From the NCBI GenBank assembly GCA_965228695.1, contig CBDDIB010000002.1, forward strand, positions 806,001 to 870,000: DNA of 64,000 bases, in the 5' to 3' direction. The notes under the pieces are model-generated. The model did not search any database. It worked only from the letters and a program-made list of their open reading frames with translations, and was not told the DNA's origin. The position numbers and the translations under genes were made by a program. Position 1 is the first letter of the stretch; each line of letters starts with the position of its first letter. The stretch comes from JAJFJD01 sp965228695 (GTDB lineage: Bacteria > Pseudomonadota > Alphaproteobacteria > UBA8366). Below, one piece after another: positions 52,078 through 59,762 of this stretch.

Positions 52078-52146
52078 ACTCCCGCGAAAGCGGGAGTCCA
52101 GAGGGCATCGATTGGTGTGGGTGTGGATTCCCGCGTGCGCGGGAAT
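52078..52146. repeat. Pair of dispersed palindromic hairpins (CCCGC…GCGGG type)
   Basis: ACTCCCGC-GAAA-GCGGGAGT (52078-52097) and ATTCCCGC-GTGC-GCGGGAAT (52127-52146) are perfect 8-base-pair stems about 50 bases apart in the non-coding gap after the TRAP operon. The phrase 'CGCGGGAATGACG' is a common intergenic repeat in many proteobacteria. They may double as transcription barriers. Confidence 0.75.
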
Positions 52147-52200
52147 GACGATCTAAGGATATTAGGCGTTCAATTGCATTGGCGGTGATGATGCTGGCGG

Positions 52201-52286
52201 CATGCTTCGACAGGCTCAGCATGACGTCGGTGTATTGATCAATCGTAAGTCTGTCGAAGCCTCATCCTGAGCTTGTCGAAGGATGA
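52201..52286. repeat. Dispersed repeat, left copy (GACAGGCTCAGCATGA type)
   Basis: Two related segments, catgcttcgacaggctcagc... (52201-52224) and ctcatcctgagcttgtcgaagg (about 52262-52283), belong to the 'TTCGACA(A/G)GCTCAG' intergenic repeat family. The first 24 bases recur exactly, inverted, at 54830-54853, on the other side of the RraA-like and gamma-glutamyltransferase genes. Confidence 0.75.
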
Positions 52287-52292
52287 ACTGCG

Positions 52293-52961
52293 CTACCCCT
52301 GGAGCTTCGCCTCGACCATCTTGGTGGCGCCGGAGCGGTCGCCGATCTTCTCGCCGGCCAGCATGCGCTTATGCCCTTCCGGCTCCGCCGCCGCTTTCTC
52401 TAGCGCCCAATCCAGGTCCGCCTCGGCCTCGGCGGGGGGCATTGCCAGCACGCCGGAAAAGTCGCCGACCACCAGGTCGCCGGGCATAACGACCGCGCCG
52501 CCGCAGGATACCGGCACGTTGAAGCAGCCGCCGACATCGTGGAGCCGCGTCGTGATCGGGGCCACGCCGCGCGACCAGATCGGAACGTCGAGCTCCTCGA
52601 TCTCGGGCAGGTCGGTGCACGGCCCGTCGATCGCGACCGCGACGCAGCCGCTCGCCTTGATCGCCGCTACCACGCCGCCGCCGACGCAGGCATGCTTACG
52701 ATCGCCGAGCCGGTCGATGCACAAGAAGTCGCCCGGCCGCAGGAACTGGACGATGTGGTGCAGCAGGGTCGAGTCCTGCCCCGGCAGCGCCAGCGTCACC
52801 GCCGTGCCCGCGACTCGCCGGTTCGGCAGCACGCATTGGATCGCGGCATCCATGAAACCCATATGCCGGCGGTGGCCGATGGTCGCGGTCTCCACGCGGT
52901 TGCCTTTCTCGATCAGTCCGGCGTCGACTTGGGGTGGCATGTCGTTGATGACGTAACTCAT
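52293..52961 (-). CDS. RraA-family protein (HMG/CHA aldolase-like)
   Basis: A 222-residue RraA/demethylmenaquinone-methyltransferase-like fold. The key motif is LRPGDFLCIDRLGDRKHACVGGGVVAAIKASGCVAVAIDG (near residues 82-121), where GGG and the following Asp-Gly are the family mark. The next C-terminal motif is VVMPGDLVVGDFSGVLAMP. Members include 4-hydroxy-4-methyl-2-oxoglutarate/oxaloacetate aldolases and the RNase E inhibitor RraA; the aldolase-like type is more likely because of the GDR motif and catabolic context. It is divergent from gamma-glutamyltransferase, with 97 bases between starts. Confidence 0.85.
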   Translation of the reverse strand: MSYVINDMPPQVDAGLIEKGNRVETATIGHRRHMGFMDAAIQCVLPNRRVAGTAVTLALPGQDSTLLHHIVQFLRPGDFLCIDRLGDRKHACVGGGVVAAIKASGCVAVAIDGPCTDLPEIEELDVPIWSRGVAPITTRLHDVGGCFNVPVSCGGAVVMPGDLVVGDFSGVLAMPPAEAEADLDWALEKAAAEPEGHKRMLAGEKIGDRSGATKMVEAKLQG

Positions 52962-53058
52962 TATCGGGATGTCCTTTTTCGTGCTCGCGGGGGGTGCTAT
53001 GGTCGTCGTCCCGTCCGGGACGCGCCGCGTCCGCAGCCAAATGGATTGCAATACTCCA

Positions 53059-54654
53059 ATGAACAGAAACGTTGAGCAATGGCAGGTTTACAAAAAAGCG
53101 GTGCAGAGCGAGCGCGGCGTCGTCGGATCGCAACATTGGCTGGCGGCGCAGGCGGGCGCCGGCATCCTGGCCGAGGGCGGCAACGCGGTCGATGCGGCAG
53201 TCGCCGCGGCGCTGGCGCTGAACGCGGTCGAGCCGTGGATGTGCGGATTGGGCGGCAGCGGCTTCATGGTGATCTGGCTCGCCGAGTCCGATACCGCGCA
53301 TGTGGTGAATTTTCAGGGCACGCTCGCTCAGGCGATCGACCTCGCGGATTATCCGCTCGACCCGTCGGTGCCGGGCTCGATTATGGGTTTCCCCGGCGTT
53401 GTCGACGACCGCAACGTCACCGGCTACGGCGCGATCACGGTGCCGGGTGCGGTCGCCGGGTTGTCCGAGGCACAGGCGCGGTTCGGGCGCCTGTCCTTCG
53501 ATACGGCGCTGAAACCGGCGATCGACTTGGCCGAGCGCGGCCTGCCGGTGGACTGGCACGGCACGCTGCAAATCGCGCTGGAAGCCGCCAGCCTGTTGAA
53601 GGATCCCGAAGCCGCCAAGACATACCTGCCCGGCGGCGCGCCGCTTGGCCCCGAACAATACCGCGTGCTCGGCAAGCTGCCGGCGACGCTGCGCCGGTTG
53701 GCGGAGCACGGCCCGCGCGATTTCTACGAAGGCGAACTCGCCGAACGCATGGTCGGCGACCTGCAGGCCGGCGGCAGCCGCATCGCGATGGAGGATCTGG
53801 CGGCCTACCGGGCGGAGGTGCACGAACCGCTGTCGGGCGCGCATCGCGGCGCCGTCATCCACACCGCGGGCGAAACCAGCGGCGGCCCGCGCATGCTCGA
53901 AGCGCTCGGCCATATCGAGCAAGCGCTAGACGTGTCCCAAGGCATCGGCGCGCATACCTATCTCACCTATGCCGATGCGCTGAACCGGGCGTTCGCGACG
54001 CACAAGCGAAAACTCGGCGTGTCGCCGTCGATCGGGTGTACCAGCCATCTCAGCACGCTTGACGCGGACGGCAACATGGTCGCCCTGACGCACACGCTGC
54101 TCAGCCGTTTCGGCGCGAAGGTGATGCTGCCGAGCACGGGCATGCTGATGAACAACTCGGTGTCCTATTTCGATCCGCGCCCGGGCTATCCGACCACGAT
54201 GGAAGGCGGCAAGCGGATCAATTCCAGCAACATGTGCCCGGCGATCGCGGTGCGCGACGGCAAGCCGCTGTTCGCGGTGGGCGCGTCCGGCGCGAACCAT
54301 ATCGTCCCCGGCACGCTGCAGGTGGCGGCCTTCATGCTGGACTATGGCGTCTCCCTGGAAGAAGCGTTCAACTTGCCGCGCATCGACGCCAGCGACCGCG
54401 GCGGCATCGGCGTCGATCCGGCGGTCGGACCGGACATCATCGCGGCCTTAGAGGAAAAGCACGGTTTGGAACTGGCGCAGATGCTGGTTTTCCCGAAATT
54501 CTATTCCTGCCCGTCGGGCGTGTTGCACGACGCGGCGACCGGCATCAACTACGGCATCAGCGACAAGTCGCAGCCGGTCGCCGGCGCGGCGGCGGAAGCG
54601 CCGTTCGTGCTGGACTCCGATGGTGCGGCGGGCGACGTGGGACCGCGGGCGTGA
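53059..54654 (+). CDS. Gamma-glutamyltransferase/acylase family protein
   Basis: A 531-residue Ntn-hydrolase precursor. The autoprocessing/catalytic Thr is Thr328 in IGCTSHLSTLDADGN, matching the T-T-H-x-S region of E. coli GGT. GKRINSSNMCPAIAV and VGASGANHIVPGTLQV supply the small-subunit gamma-glutamate pocket motifs (SSM and GG replaced). The N-terminal GGNAVDAAVAAALALNAVEP and GLGGSGFMVIW are conserved. No signal peptide is seen, so it is probably cytoplasmic, unlike secreted GGTs. An ATG six codons earlier (53041) is an alternative. Confidence 0.88.
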   Translation: MNRNVEQWQVYKKAVQSERGVVGSQHWLAAQAGAGILAEGGNAVDAAVAAALALNAVEPWMCGLGGSGFMVIWLAESDTAHVVNFQGTLAQAIDLADYPLDPSVPGSIMGFPGVVDDRNVTGYGAITVPGAVAGLSEAQARFGRLSFDTALKPAIDLAERGLPVDWHGTLQIALEAASLLKDPEAAKTYLPGGAPLGPEQYRVLGKLPATLRRLAEHGPRDFYEGELAERMVGDLQAGGSRIAMEDLAAYRAEVHEPLSGAHRGAVIHTAGETSGGPRMLEALGHIEQALDVSQGIGAHTYLTYADALNRAFATHKRKLGVSPSIGCTSHLSTLDADGNMVALTHTLLSRFGAKVMLPSTGMLMNNSVSYFDPRPGYPTTMEGGKRINSSNMCPAIAVRDGKPLFAVGASGANHIVPGTLQVAAFMLDYGVSLEEAFNLPRIDASDRGGIGVDPAVGPDIIAALEEKHGLELAQMLVFPKFYSCPSGVLHDAATGINYGISDKSQPVAGAAAEAPFVLDSDGAAGDVGPRA

Positions 54655-54745
54655 TATGCGCGCAAATTCGGTAGCGGTCGTTCCCAGCGCTTGCGCGAGC
54701 GACGGACTTTAACGATCCGGTCTTGAAGGGCTTGGAACGCCGACT

Positions 54746-54853
54746 CCGCAGAACGATCCTTCGAGACTCCGCCTATGGCGGCTCCTCAGGATGAGGCTTC
54801 GACAGGGTCGGGATCAAAAATACCTGACCTCATGCTGAGCCTGTCGAAGCATG
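54746..54853. repeat. Dispersed repeat, right copy, inverted relative to 52201-52286
   Basis: The segment includes tcaggatgaggcttcgacag (about 54786-54805) and ends in TCATGCTGAGCCTGTCGAAG... (54830-54853), the exact reverse complement of 52201-52224. With the left copy it brackets the RraA-like and gamma-glutamyltransferase genes. Lies in the 214-base gap before the hydroxyacid dehydrogenase stop. Confidence 0.75.
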
Positions 54854-54868
54854 ATTGTGGTAGCCCGC

Positions 54869-55795
54869 TCAGTATCCCTTGCCGGGATCGATCATGTCGG
54901 GCACCGGCTTGCCGGCGCGGAACAGCTGGATGTTCTTGGCGATCACCTTGCCGCCCGCCAGTGGGTCGATCAGGCTCGCCACATGCGGCGTCACCAGCAC
55001 GTTCGGATGGTCCCAGAAGGGATGATCGTTCGGCAGCGGCTCGGTGCGGAAGACGTCGAGCGTGGCCCCGCGAACCTGCCCGCTGTCCAGTGCGTCGATC
55101 AGATCTTCCTCGACCAGATGTTCGCCGCGCCCGGCGTTGATGACGCAGGCGCCCTCCGGCAGCGTGGCGAACAGGTCGCGGTTCAGGATGCTGTCGGTCT
55201 CGGGCGTCAGCGGCAGCAGGCAGACGAGAATCTGCGTGCGCGCGAGGAAGGTGTCGAATTCGCCGCCGCCGAAGCAGGTAACGCCCTGCAGGTCTTTCTT
55301 GTCGCGCGACCAGCCCAGCACGTCGAAGCCGAGGGCGACCAACGCGTCCGCGCAATACTGCCCCATGAAGCCGAGCCCCATGATCCCGACGGTCCGCTCC
55401 GGGGCGGGCGGCTCGATGATCTGGTTCCATTCGCGTTTCGGCTGCGACGCCTCGATCTCGGGCAGGCGGCGGTGCAGCCGCAACACATGCAGGGAGACAT
55501 ACTCGCGCATGCGCTGGCGCAGGTCGTCGCCGATTGTGCGGACGATAGGAACGCCTTTCGGCAGGTCCGGATCGACCAATACGTGATCGACGCCGGCGCC
55601 GATCGAGACGATGCATTTGAGGTTGGGGAAGCGCAGCAGGCCGCCCGCGGGATGTTTCCACACCACGGCGAATTCGACATCCGCCGGGTCGCCCGGATCG
55701 TCCCAGTTGCGCACCTCCAGGTCGGGGATCAGCGACTGCATGGTGTCCTTCCACCATTGGGCGCGGCGTGGTCCGACATGAAGAATCAAGGCCAT
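54869..55795 (-). CDS. D-2-hydroxyacid dehydrogenase, GhrA-like (glyoxylate/hydroxypyruvate reductase)
   Basis: A 308-residue dehydrogenase. The NAD(P) motif is VGIMGLGFMGQYCADAL, and the catalytic Arg, Glu and His lie in INAGRGEHLVEEDLID, DVFRTEPLPNDHPFWDH and VLVTPHVAS. The shorter N-terminal domain and the G-A-G-V-D-H motif are those of GhrA, which reduces glyoxylate and hydroxypyruvate. Length matches the E. coli enzyme (312 residues). Convergent with gamma-glutamyltransferase, divergent from the SDR gene. Confidence 0.9.
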   Translation of the reverse strand: MALILHVGPRRAQWWKDTMQSLIPDLEVRNWDDPGDPADVEFAVVWKHPAGGLLRFPNLKCIVSIGAGVDHVLVDPDLPKGVPIVRTIGDDLRQRMREYVSLHVLRLHRRLPEIEASQPKREWNQIIEPPAPERTVGIMGLGFMGQYCADALVALGFDVLGWSRDKKDLQGVTCFGGGEFDTFLARTQILVCLLPLTPETDSILNRDLFATLPEGACVINAGRGEHLVEEDLIDALDSGQVRGATLDVFRTEPLPNDHPFWDHPNVLVTPHVASLIDPLAGGKVIAKNIQLFRAGKPVPDMIDPGKGY

Positions 55796-55968
55796 CGGTT
55801 GGCGGTCCTCCGGGGTGATGTTTCGAGAGAAAAGATAGGGACCCCAGGTTTTACAGTGTCTGCCGGGCTAGGGTAAGGTCGAATCGAGAATTCCAGCCGC
55901 CGCGCGGGCCTGAGAAGGACAGCGGCCCTTATGGCGCCGGCGGTCATCCGATGCGACAGCCAACACCA

Positions 55969-56004
55969 CAGCCAGAACGAAAGCCAGAACGAAAGCCAGA
56001 ACGA
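55969..56004 (+). repeat. Three 12-base tandem repeats upstream of the SDR gene
   Basis: Three copies of (a/c)aGCCAGAACGA, each 12 bases (55969-55980, 55981-55992, 55993-56004), lie 20 bases before the SDR start and just before its AGGGAGAG ribosome site. The spacing is about one helical turn, so they could be regulator sites on one DNA face or simple slippage. Confidence 0.7.
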
Positions 56005-56024
56005 CAGGCAAGGGAGAGCGAAAC

Positions 56025-56765
56025 GTGAAAACGGGTCTCGAAGGACGCAGCGTATTGATCACCGGCGCGGGCCGCAACATCGGCCAACGCATGGCGGTGT
56101 TGTTCGCCGAGGAAGGAGCGAATGTCGCCATCTGCACCAGCAGCAACATGGACGGCCTGATGGCGACCGCCGGCGAGATCGAAAAGGCCGGCGCCAAGGC
56201 GGTGGCCGAGCAAGTCGACGTGACCGATGCGGACGCGGTCGCCGGCTTCGTCGCCAAGGCGAAGGACGCGTTCGGCTCGGTCGACGTGGTGGTGAACAAC
56301 GCGGTCTACCGCTCCGAGGGCGACCTGCTGGAAACCTCATACGACTCCTGGATGAAGAATATCGACGTGAACCTCAACGGGCCCTATCACATGTGCAAGA
56401 ACGCGATCCCGCACATGATCGAGGGCAAGTGGGGCCGCATCGTCAACTTCTCCGGCATCGCCCCCTACCTCGGCTCCTATCCCGGCAAGTCGATGGTCAA
56501 GATCGGCATCGTCGGCTTCACCCGCGGCATCGCGAAGCAATACGGCGAGCACAACATCACCGCCAACTGCATCGGCCCCGGCCATATCGACGTCGAGCGG
56601 GACGACTTCCAGGACCCGAACAAGGGCGTGCACGCGCATCAGCCGATCCGCCGCAGCGGCAAGCCGGACGAGGTCGCGAGCCTCGCCGTTTTCCTGGCGA
56701 GCGAGCAGGGCGGCTACATCACCGGCCAGAGTTACCTGGTCAACGGCGGCGCGTATATGCAGTAG
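56025..56765 (+). CDS. Short-chain dehydrogenase/reductase family protein lacking the usual active-site Tyr
   Basis: A 246-residue SDR. The cofactor loop is LITGAGRNIGQRM (T13-G-x3-G-x-G20), with NNAVYR at 91-96 for the NNAG motif. The conserved Ser is Ser143 in VNFSGIAPYLG and Lys159 is in place, but position 155, where Y-x-x-x-K requires Tyr, is Lys (GKSMVKIGIVGFTRG). Tyr152 lies three residues earlier. The C-terminal GGYITGQSYLVNGGAYM is normal. Either the tyrosine role has moved or the protein is non-canonical. It precedes the GFA gene by 47 bases. Confidence 0.88.
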   Translation: MKTGLEGRSVLITGAGRNIGQRMAVLFAEEGANVAICTSSNMDGLMATAGEIEKAGAKAVAEQVDVTDADAVAGFVAKAKDAFGSVDVVVNNAVYRSEGDLLETSYDSWMKNIDVNLNGPYHMCKNAIPHMIEGKWGRIVNFSGIAPYLGSYPGKSMVKIGIVGFTRGIAKQYGEHNITANCIGPGHIDVERDDFQDPNKGVHAHQPIRRSGKPDEVASLAVFLASEQGGYITGQSYLVNGGAYMQ

Positions 56766-56812
56766 GGCTGCCGCCTTTCAGTAAGCTGCCGCCATTCAGT
56801 AAGGAGGGACCG

Positions 56813-57286
56813 ATGCTTCTTGACGGTTCGTGCCATTGCGGCGCGGTGCGCTTCTCGGTCGAGGCGCATGCCCTTGTGCCGTATATGCGGTGCTACTGCT
56901 CGATCTGCCGCAAGACCGGCGGCGGTGGCGGTTATGCGGTCAATCTCGGGGCGAAGACGGAAACCCTGAAAGTGACCGGCGCCGACGACATCGCCGTTTT
57001 CCATGCGACGATCGACGGAAAGGAAAGCCCGGCGGAGCGGCGCTTCTGCAGATCCTGCGGATCGGCGCTGTGGGTCTGGGACCCGCGCTGGCCCGAACTC
57101 CTGCACCCTTTCGCCGGCGCGATCGACACCCCGCTGCCCACGCCGCCGGAACATGTCCACATCATGCTTGCCTCCAAGCCCGACTGGGTGCCGGTCGACG
57201 CGGCCGACGGCGATGCCCGGTTCGACGAATACCCGGACGAGGCGCTGGCCGATTGGCACCGCCGGCACGGTCTGTTGGACGAGTAG
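56813..57286 (+). CDS. GFA-family (CENP-V-like) zinc protein
   Basis: A 157-residue GFA-fold protein, the second in this window. Zinc motifs are GSCHCGAVRFSV, RCYCSICRKTGGG and RRFCRSCGSALWVWD. A perfect ribosome site (AAGGAGG) lies seven bases before the ATG at 56813, fixing the start; a longer in-frame run from 55931 is only a shadow of the SDR gene. Likely in the same operon as the SDR. Confidence 0.9.
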   Translation: MLLDGSCHCGAVRFSVEAHALVPYMRCYCSICRKTGGGGGYAVNLGAKTETLKVTGADDIAVFHATIDGKESPAERRFCRSCGSALWVWDPRWPELLHPFAGAIDTPLPTPPEHVHIMLASKPDWVPVDAADGDARFDEYPDEALADWHRRHGLLDE

Positions 57287-57311
57287 GTTGAAGTCCGGAG
57301 AACCGGGAATG

Positions 57312-57347
57312 AAAAGGCCGGCGTGAACACCACGCCGGCCCCGTTTT
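57312..57347. terminator. Bidirectional rho-independent terminator
   Basis: GGCCGGCGTG and CACGCCGGCC form a perfect 10-base-pair stem with a five-base loop (57316-57340). A T-run follows on the plus strand (ccgTTTT) and AAAA precedes it, giving a T-run on the minus strand. It sits between the converging GFA and TauD-type genes and can stop both. Confidence 0.92.
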
Positions 57348-57437
57348 ATTGCGCGGCGTCGACCGCCGAGCATGATGGGTTGGCTGGTATGGGACTCGGC
57401 GGTCCTTCCGCCGATCTCTCCCTCCGTGCGCCGCCGC

Positions 57438-58391
57438 TTACGCCGCCGCGGTCTCGTCCCACGGGGCGATCATCGGCTCGCCCTTTATCTGGGTACGGTG
57501 CAGGACGCGGCGTTGCGTCGGGTCGACCTCGCTGCGGTAGTGCATGGCGCAGCGGTTATCCCACAACACGGCGTCGCCCGGCTTCCAGACATGCTTGATC
57601 GCGAACTTCTCCTGCGTCGCATGCTCCCACAGGCGGTCGAGCAGGGCTTCGCTCTCCTCGTTGGACAGGCCGACGATGTAGTTCGAGGGCCAGACCCGGC
57701 GTCGCCCGAGATAGAGCGCGGGTTTGCCCGTCACTGGATGGATCCGGACCAGCGGATGCGTCGGGCCTTCGACCTCCTCCGGCTTGGTCGGCAGTTTCGC
57801 CGTCGGGCGCAGGACGCCGGCGCTGTTGCGGCTCGCGTCATGCACCTGGTACTTGCCCTGGACCGCTTGCTTCAGGTCGTCGGGCAGCGTCTCGTAGGCG
57901 AGATACTGGCTGTTGAAGAAAGTATCGCCGCCACCGTCGGTCGGCAGTTCCAGCGCATACAGCATGCTGCCCGCGGGCGGCACCTCGACATAGGAGTTGT
58001 CGCTGTGCCAGATGACTTCGGCGCTGCCGAGGCCGGCATTCGCTTTTACCGGTTCGCCGTCGGGGCCGAGGTTGGTGATCGGCGTGATCTCGGGATACTC
58101 GGACAGAAGCTGCTGGTTCTTGTCCTCGCCGTCGCGCATGAAGTAGGCCCGCGCGCCGCCGATCTGGACGCCGCCGAAGACGTTGGACGCGTCGATGAGC
58201 TGGGCGTCGTTGATGTCCTGGCCGTGGAAGATCAGGATCGAGTGATCGGCCCAGGCCTGGCGCAACGCCTCCTTCACGTCGTCGGGGACCGGTTGCGCGA
58301 AATCGATACCGTCGATCTCGGCGCCGAGCGGCCCGCCGGTCGGGATGACTTTCAAATTCTCCAAGGTGTTTCCGGAAACCGTCTTGCCCAT
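57438..58391 (-). CDS. TauD/TfdA-family Fe(II)/2-oxoglutarate dioxygenase
   Basis: A 317-residue dioxygenase. Iron ligands are His and Asp in VIWHSDNSYVEVPP and the distal His in WDNRCAMHYRSEVD; the 2-oxoglutarate Arg is in RRVLHRTQIKG. The N-terminal VIPTGGPLGAEIDGIDFAQP is usual. The start at 58391 lies six bases after an AGGAGG site; an ATG two codons earlier is too close to it. Divergent from the IclR-type regulator at 58716, which probably controls it. Confidence 0.9.
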   Translation of the reverse strand: MGKTVSGNTLENLKVIPTGGPLGAEIDGIDFAQPVPDDVKEALRQAWADHSILIFHGQDINDAQLIDASNVFGGVQIGGARAYFMRDGEDKNQQLLSEYPEITPITNLGPDGEPVKANAGLGSAEVIWHSDNSYVEVPPAGSMLYALELPTDGGGDTFFNSQYLAYETLPDDLKQAVQGKYQVHDASRNSAGVLRPTAKLPTKPEEVEGPTHPLVRIHPVTGKPALYLGRRRVWPSNYIVGLSNEESEALLDRLWEHATQEKFAIKHVWKPGDAVLWDNRCAMHYRSEVDPTQRRVLHRTQIKGEPMIAPWDETAAA

Positions 58392-58583
58392 CCTCATCCT
58401 CCTGCGCGGTTCGTCCTGCGGGGCATCGGTGCGGTAGCGCCGGGCGCACACTGTGATGCTCCATCGATATTTAAACATGAACGGACGGAATCCGTCATTT
58501 GGCCCGTTGCCGCCGGTCCGTCCCTTCGGCTGTTGCGGTCCCGGCCAAACTGCATTTCGGGGCAAAAACCCGGAACCACATAC

Positions 58584-58612
58584 TTGACGGGCCGCATTAA
58601 ATTCCGTAGAGT
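58584..58612 (+). promoter_or_regulatory. Candidate sigma-70 promoter of the IclR-type gene
   Basis: TTGACG (58584-58589) and TAGAGT (58607-58612) are separated by 17 bases, matching the -35 and, at four of six positions, the -10 element. The -10 box overlaps the left edge of the operator palindrome at 58611, as expected for repression. Part of a 324-base divergent gap. Confidence 0.5.
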
Positions 58613-58656
58613 GAAATTTAATTCACAAAGTGAAATTATAGGCTGCGTGAATTCAC
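58611..58656. promoter_or_regulatory. Palindromic operator array between dioxygenase and IclR genes
   Basis: GTGAAATTTAATTCAC (58611-58626) is a 16-base imperfect palindrome with GTGAA/TTCAC arms. A further AGTGAAATT half-site begins near 58629, and GTGAATTCAC (58647-58656) is a perfect 10-base palindrome. The shared GTGAA/TTCAC core, the divergent gene pair, and the IclR regulator next door make these probable autoregulatory sites. Confidence 0.6.
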
Positions 58657-58715
58657 CGGTCAAGCCTTGGCTCTTGCGGTGCGGCGATACAAGCGTGAGC
58701 GCGGAGGACGGCGAT

Positions 58716-59432
58716 ATGGACAATAAGGGGGTGGCGGCGGTCGATCGGGCCTTCTCGATCCTCGATGCCTTCGGGCCGGGCGACGCATCGCTCAACCTCC
58801 AGACGCTGGCCGCGCGCACCGGGCTGAACAAGGCGACGATCATCCGCCTCATCGCGTCGCTGGAGAAAGCCGGATGCATGATGCGGCGCGGGCATGGCGA
58901 ATATGCGCTGGGCCCGGCGTTGCTGCGGTTCGGCAGTGTGTATCAATCGTCGTTCCACCTGGCCGATAGCCTGATGCCGGTCCTGCGCGACCTCGTGCGG
59001 CAAACCGGGGAGACCGCGGCGTTCTTCGTGCGTGACGGCGACATGCGGATTTGCCTGCACCGGGTCGAGACCGAGTCGGCGCTGCGCCTGCATTTGCGCG
59101 AGGGCGAGGCGCGGCCGCTGCTGCCGGGCGGAACGGGCAGAGCCCTGCTTGCCTTTTCCGGCGAGCCGGGCGCGGAATTCGATCGCATCCGCGACGATCA
59201 TTTCGTGATCAACATCGGCGGCCGCGAAGCGGAAATTTCATCGGTCGCAGCCCCCGTTCTGCAGCCGCGCGGCGCGCTCGTCGGCACCGTTTCGATCACC
59301 GGGCCGACCGCCAAGTTCACCGGCGGCAAGGCGGACGCGTTCGTGCGCCATGTCCTGCCGGCGGCCGCCGAACTGACGCGCCTCTGCGGCGGCGACCCGG
59401 CGCCGTTCCATGAGCGGCTGGATCGTTTATAG
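58716..59432 (+). CDS. IclR-family transcriptional regulator
   Basis: A 238-residue regulator. The N-terminal winged HTH is AVDRAFSILDAFGPGDASLNLQTLAARTGLNKATIIRLIASLEKAGCM (residues about 8-55), where the recognition helix is NKATIIRLIASL. The effector domain begins YALGPALLRFGSVYQ and ends in SVAAPVLQPRGALVGTVSITGP, typical of IclR. The ATG at 58716 has a GGAGG site. It is divergent from the dioxygenase and lies next to several catabolic genes that it may control. Confidence 0.93.
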   Translation: MDNKGVAAVDRAFSILDAFGPGDASLNLQTLAARTGLNKATIIRLIASLEKAGCMMRRGHGEYALGPALLRFGSVYQSSFHLADSLMPVLRDLVRQTGETAAFFVRDGDMRICLHRVETESALRLHLREGEARPLLPGGTGRALLAFSGEPGAEFDRIRDDHFVINIGGREAEISSVAAPVLQPRGALVGTVSITGPTAKFTGGKADAFVRHVLPAAAELTRLCGGDPAPFHERLDRL

Positions 59433-59531
59433 TCGCGTAAGGACGCCGCGATGCCTTGCGCCACAGCAGGGCTGTCCGAAACGCCCACGCGGCACAATAT
59501 CTATGGATGAGTTGCTGAAAAGGAGCGCCCG

Positions 59532-59744
59532 ATGAGTGGTAGCATCGATTTGACCGCCGCGATCAATGTCTTGATCGATGAGATGGAGTCCGAGCCGGAC
59601 GACCTGCACGAAGTTCATATGAAGCTGCGCGAACTCCTAAGGCAATTCCGGGCGACCGGCATGCCGCTGCCCGACGACCTGGTGCGGCTGGAACAGCAAC
59701 TCGAAACGACGGTAGAGGGCGTACCAGCCGACAAATCCGATTAG
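59532..59744 (+). CDS. Small conserved-type protein, unknown function (70 residues)
   Basis: A 70-residue acidic, mainly helical protein (MSGSIDLTAAINVLIDEMES, EVHMKLRELLRQFR, then LVRLEQQLETTV). A clear ribosome site (AAAAGGAG) precedes the ATG. No domain is recognised and no membrane segment is visible. It sits between the IclR gene and the converging rhodanese, 18 bases from the latter's stop. Confidence 0.65.
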   Translation: MSGSIDLTAAINVLIDEMESEPDDLHEVHMKLRELLRQFRATGMPLPDDLVRLEQQLETTVEGVPADKSD

Positions 59745-59762
59745 GCGTGAGTCCAGGACCGG

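Noticed and set aside
55931..57286. An apparent SDR-region to GFA fusion frame on the plus strand
   Set aside because: The first two thirds is an out-of-frame reading of the SDR gene. A perfect ribosome site and ATG at 56813 define the GFA protein alone.
57372..59432. A 686-codon frame ending with the IclR sequence
   Set aside because: The N-terminal two thirds is antisense to the dioxygenase gene. The real IclR start is the ATG at 58716 with its GGAGG site.
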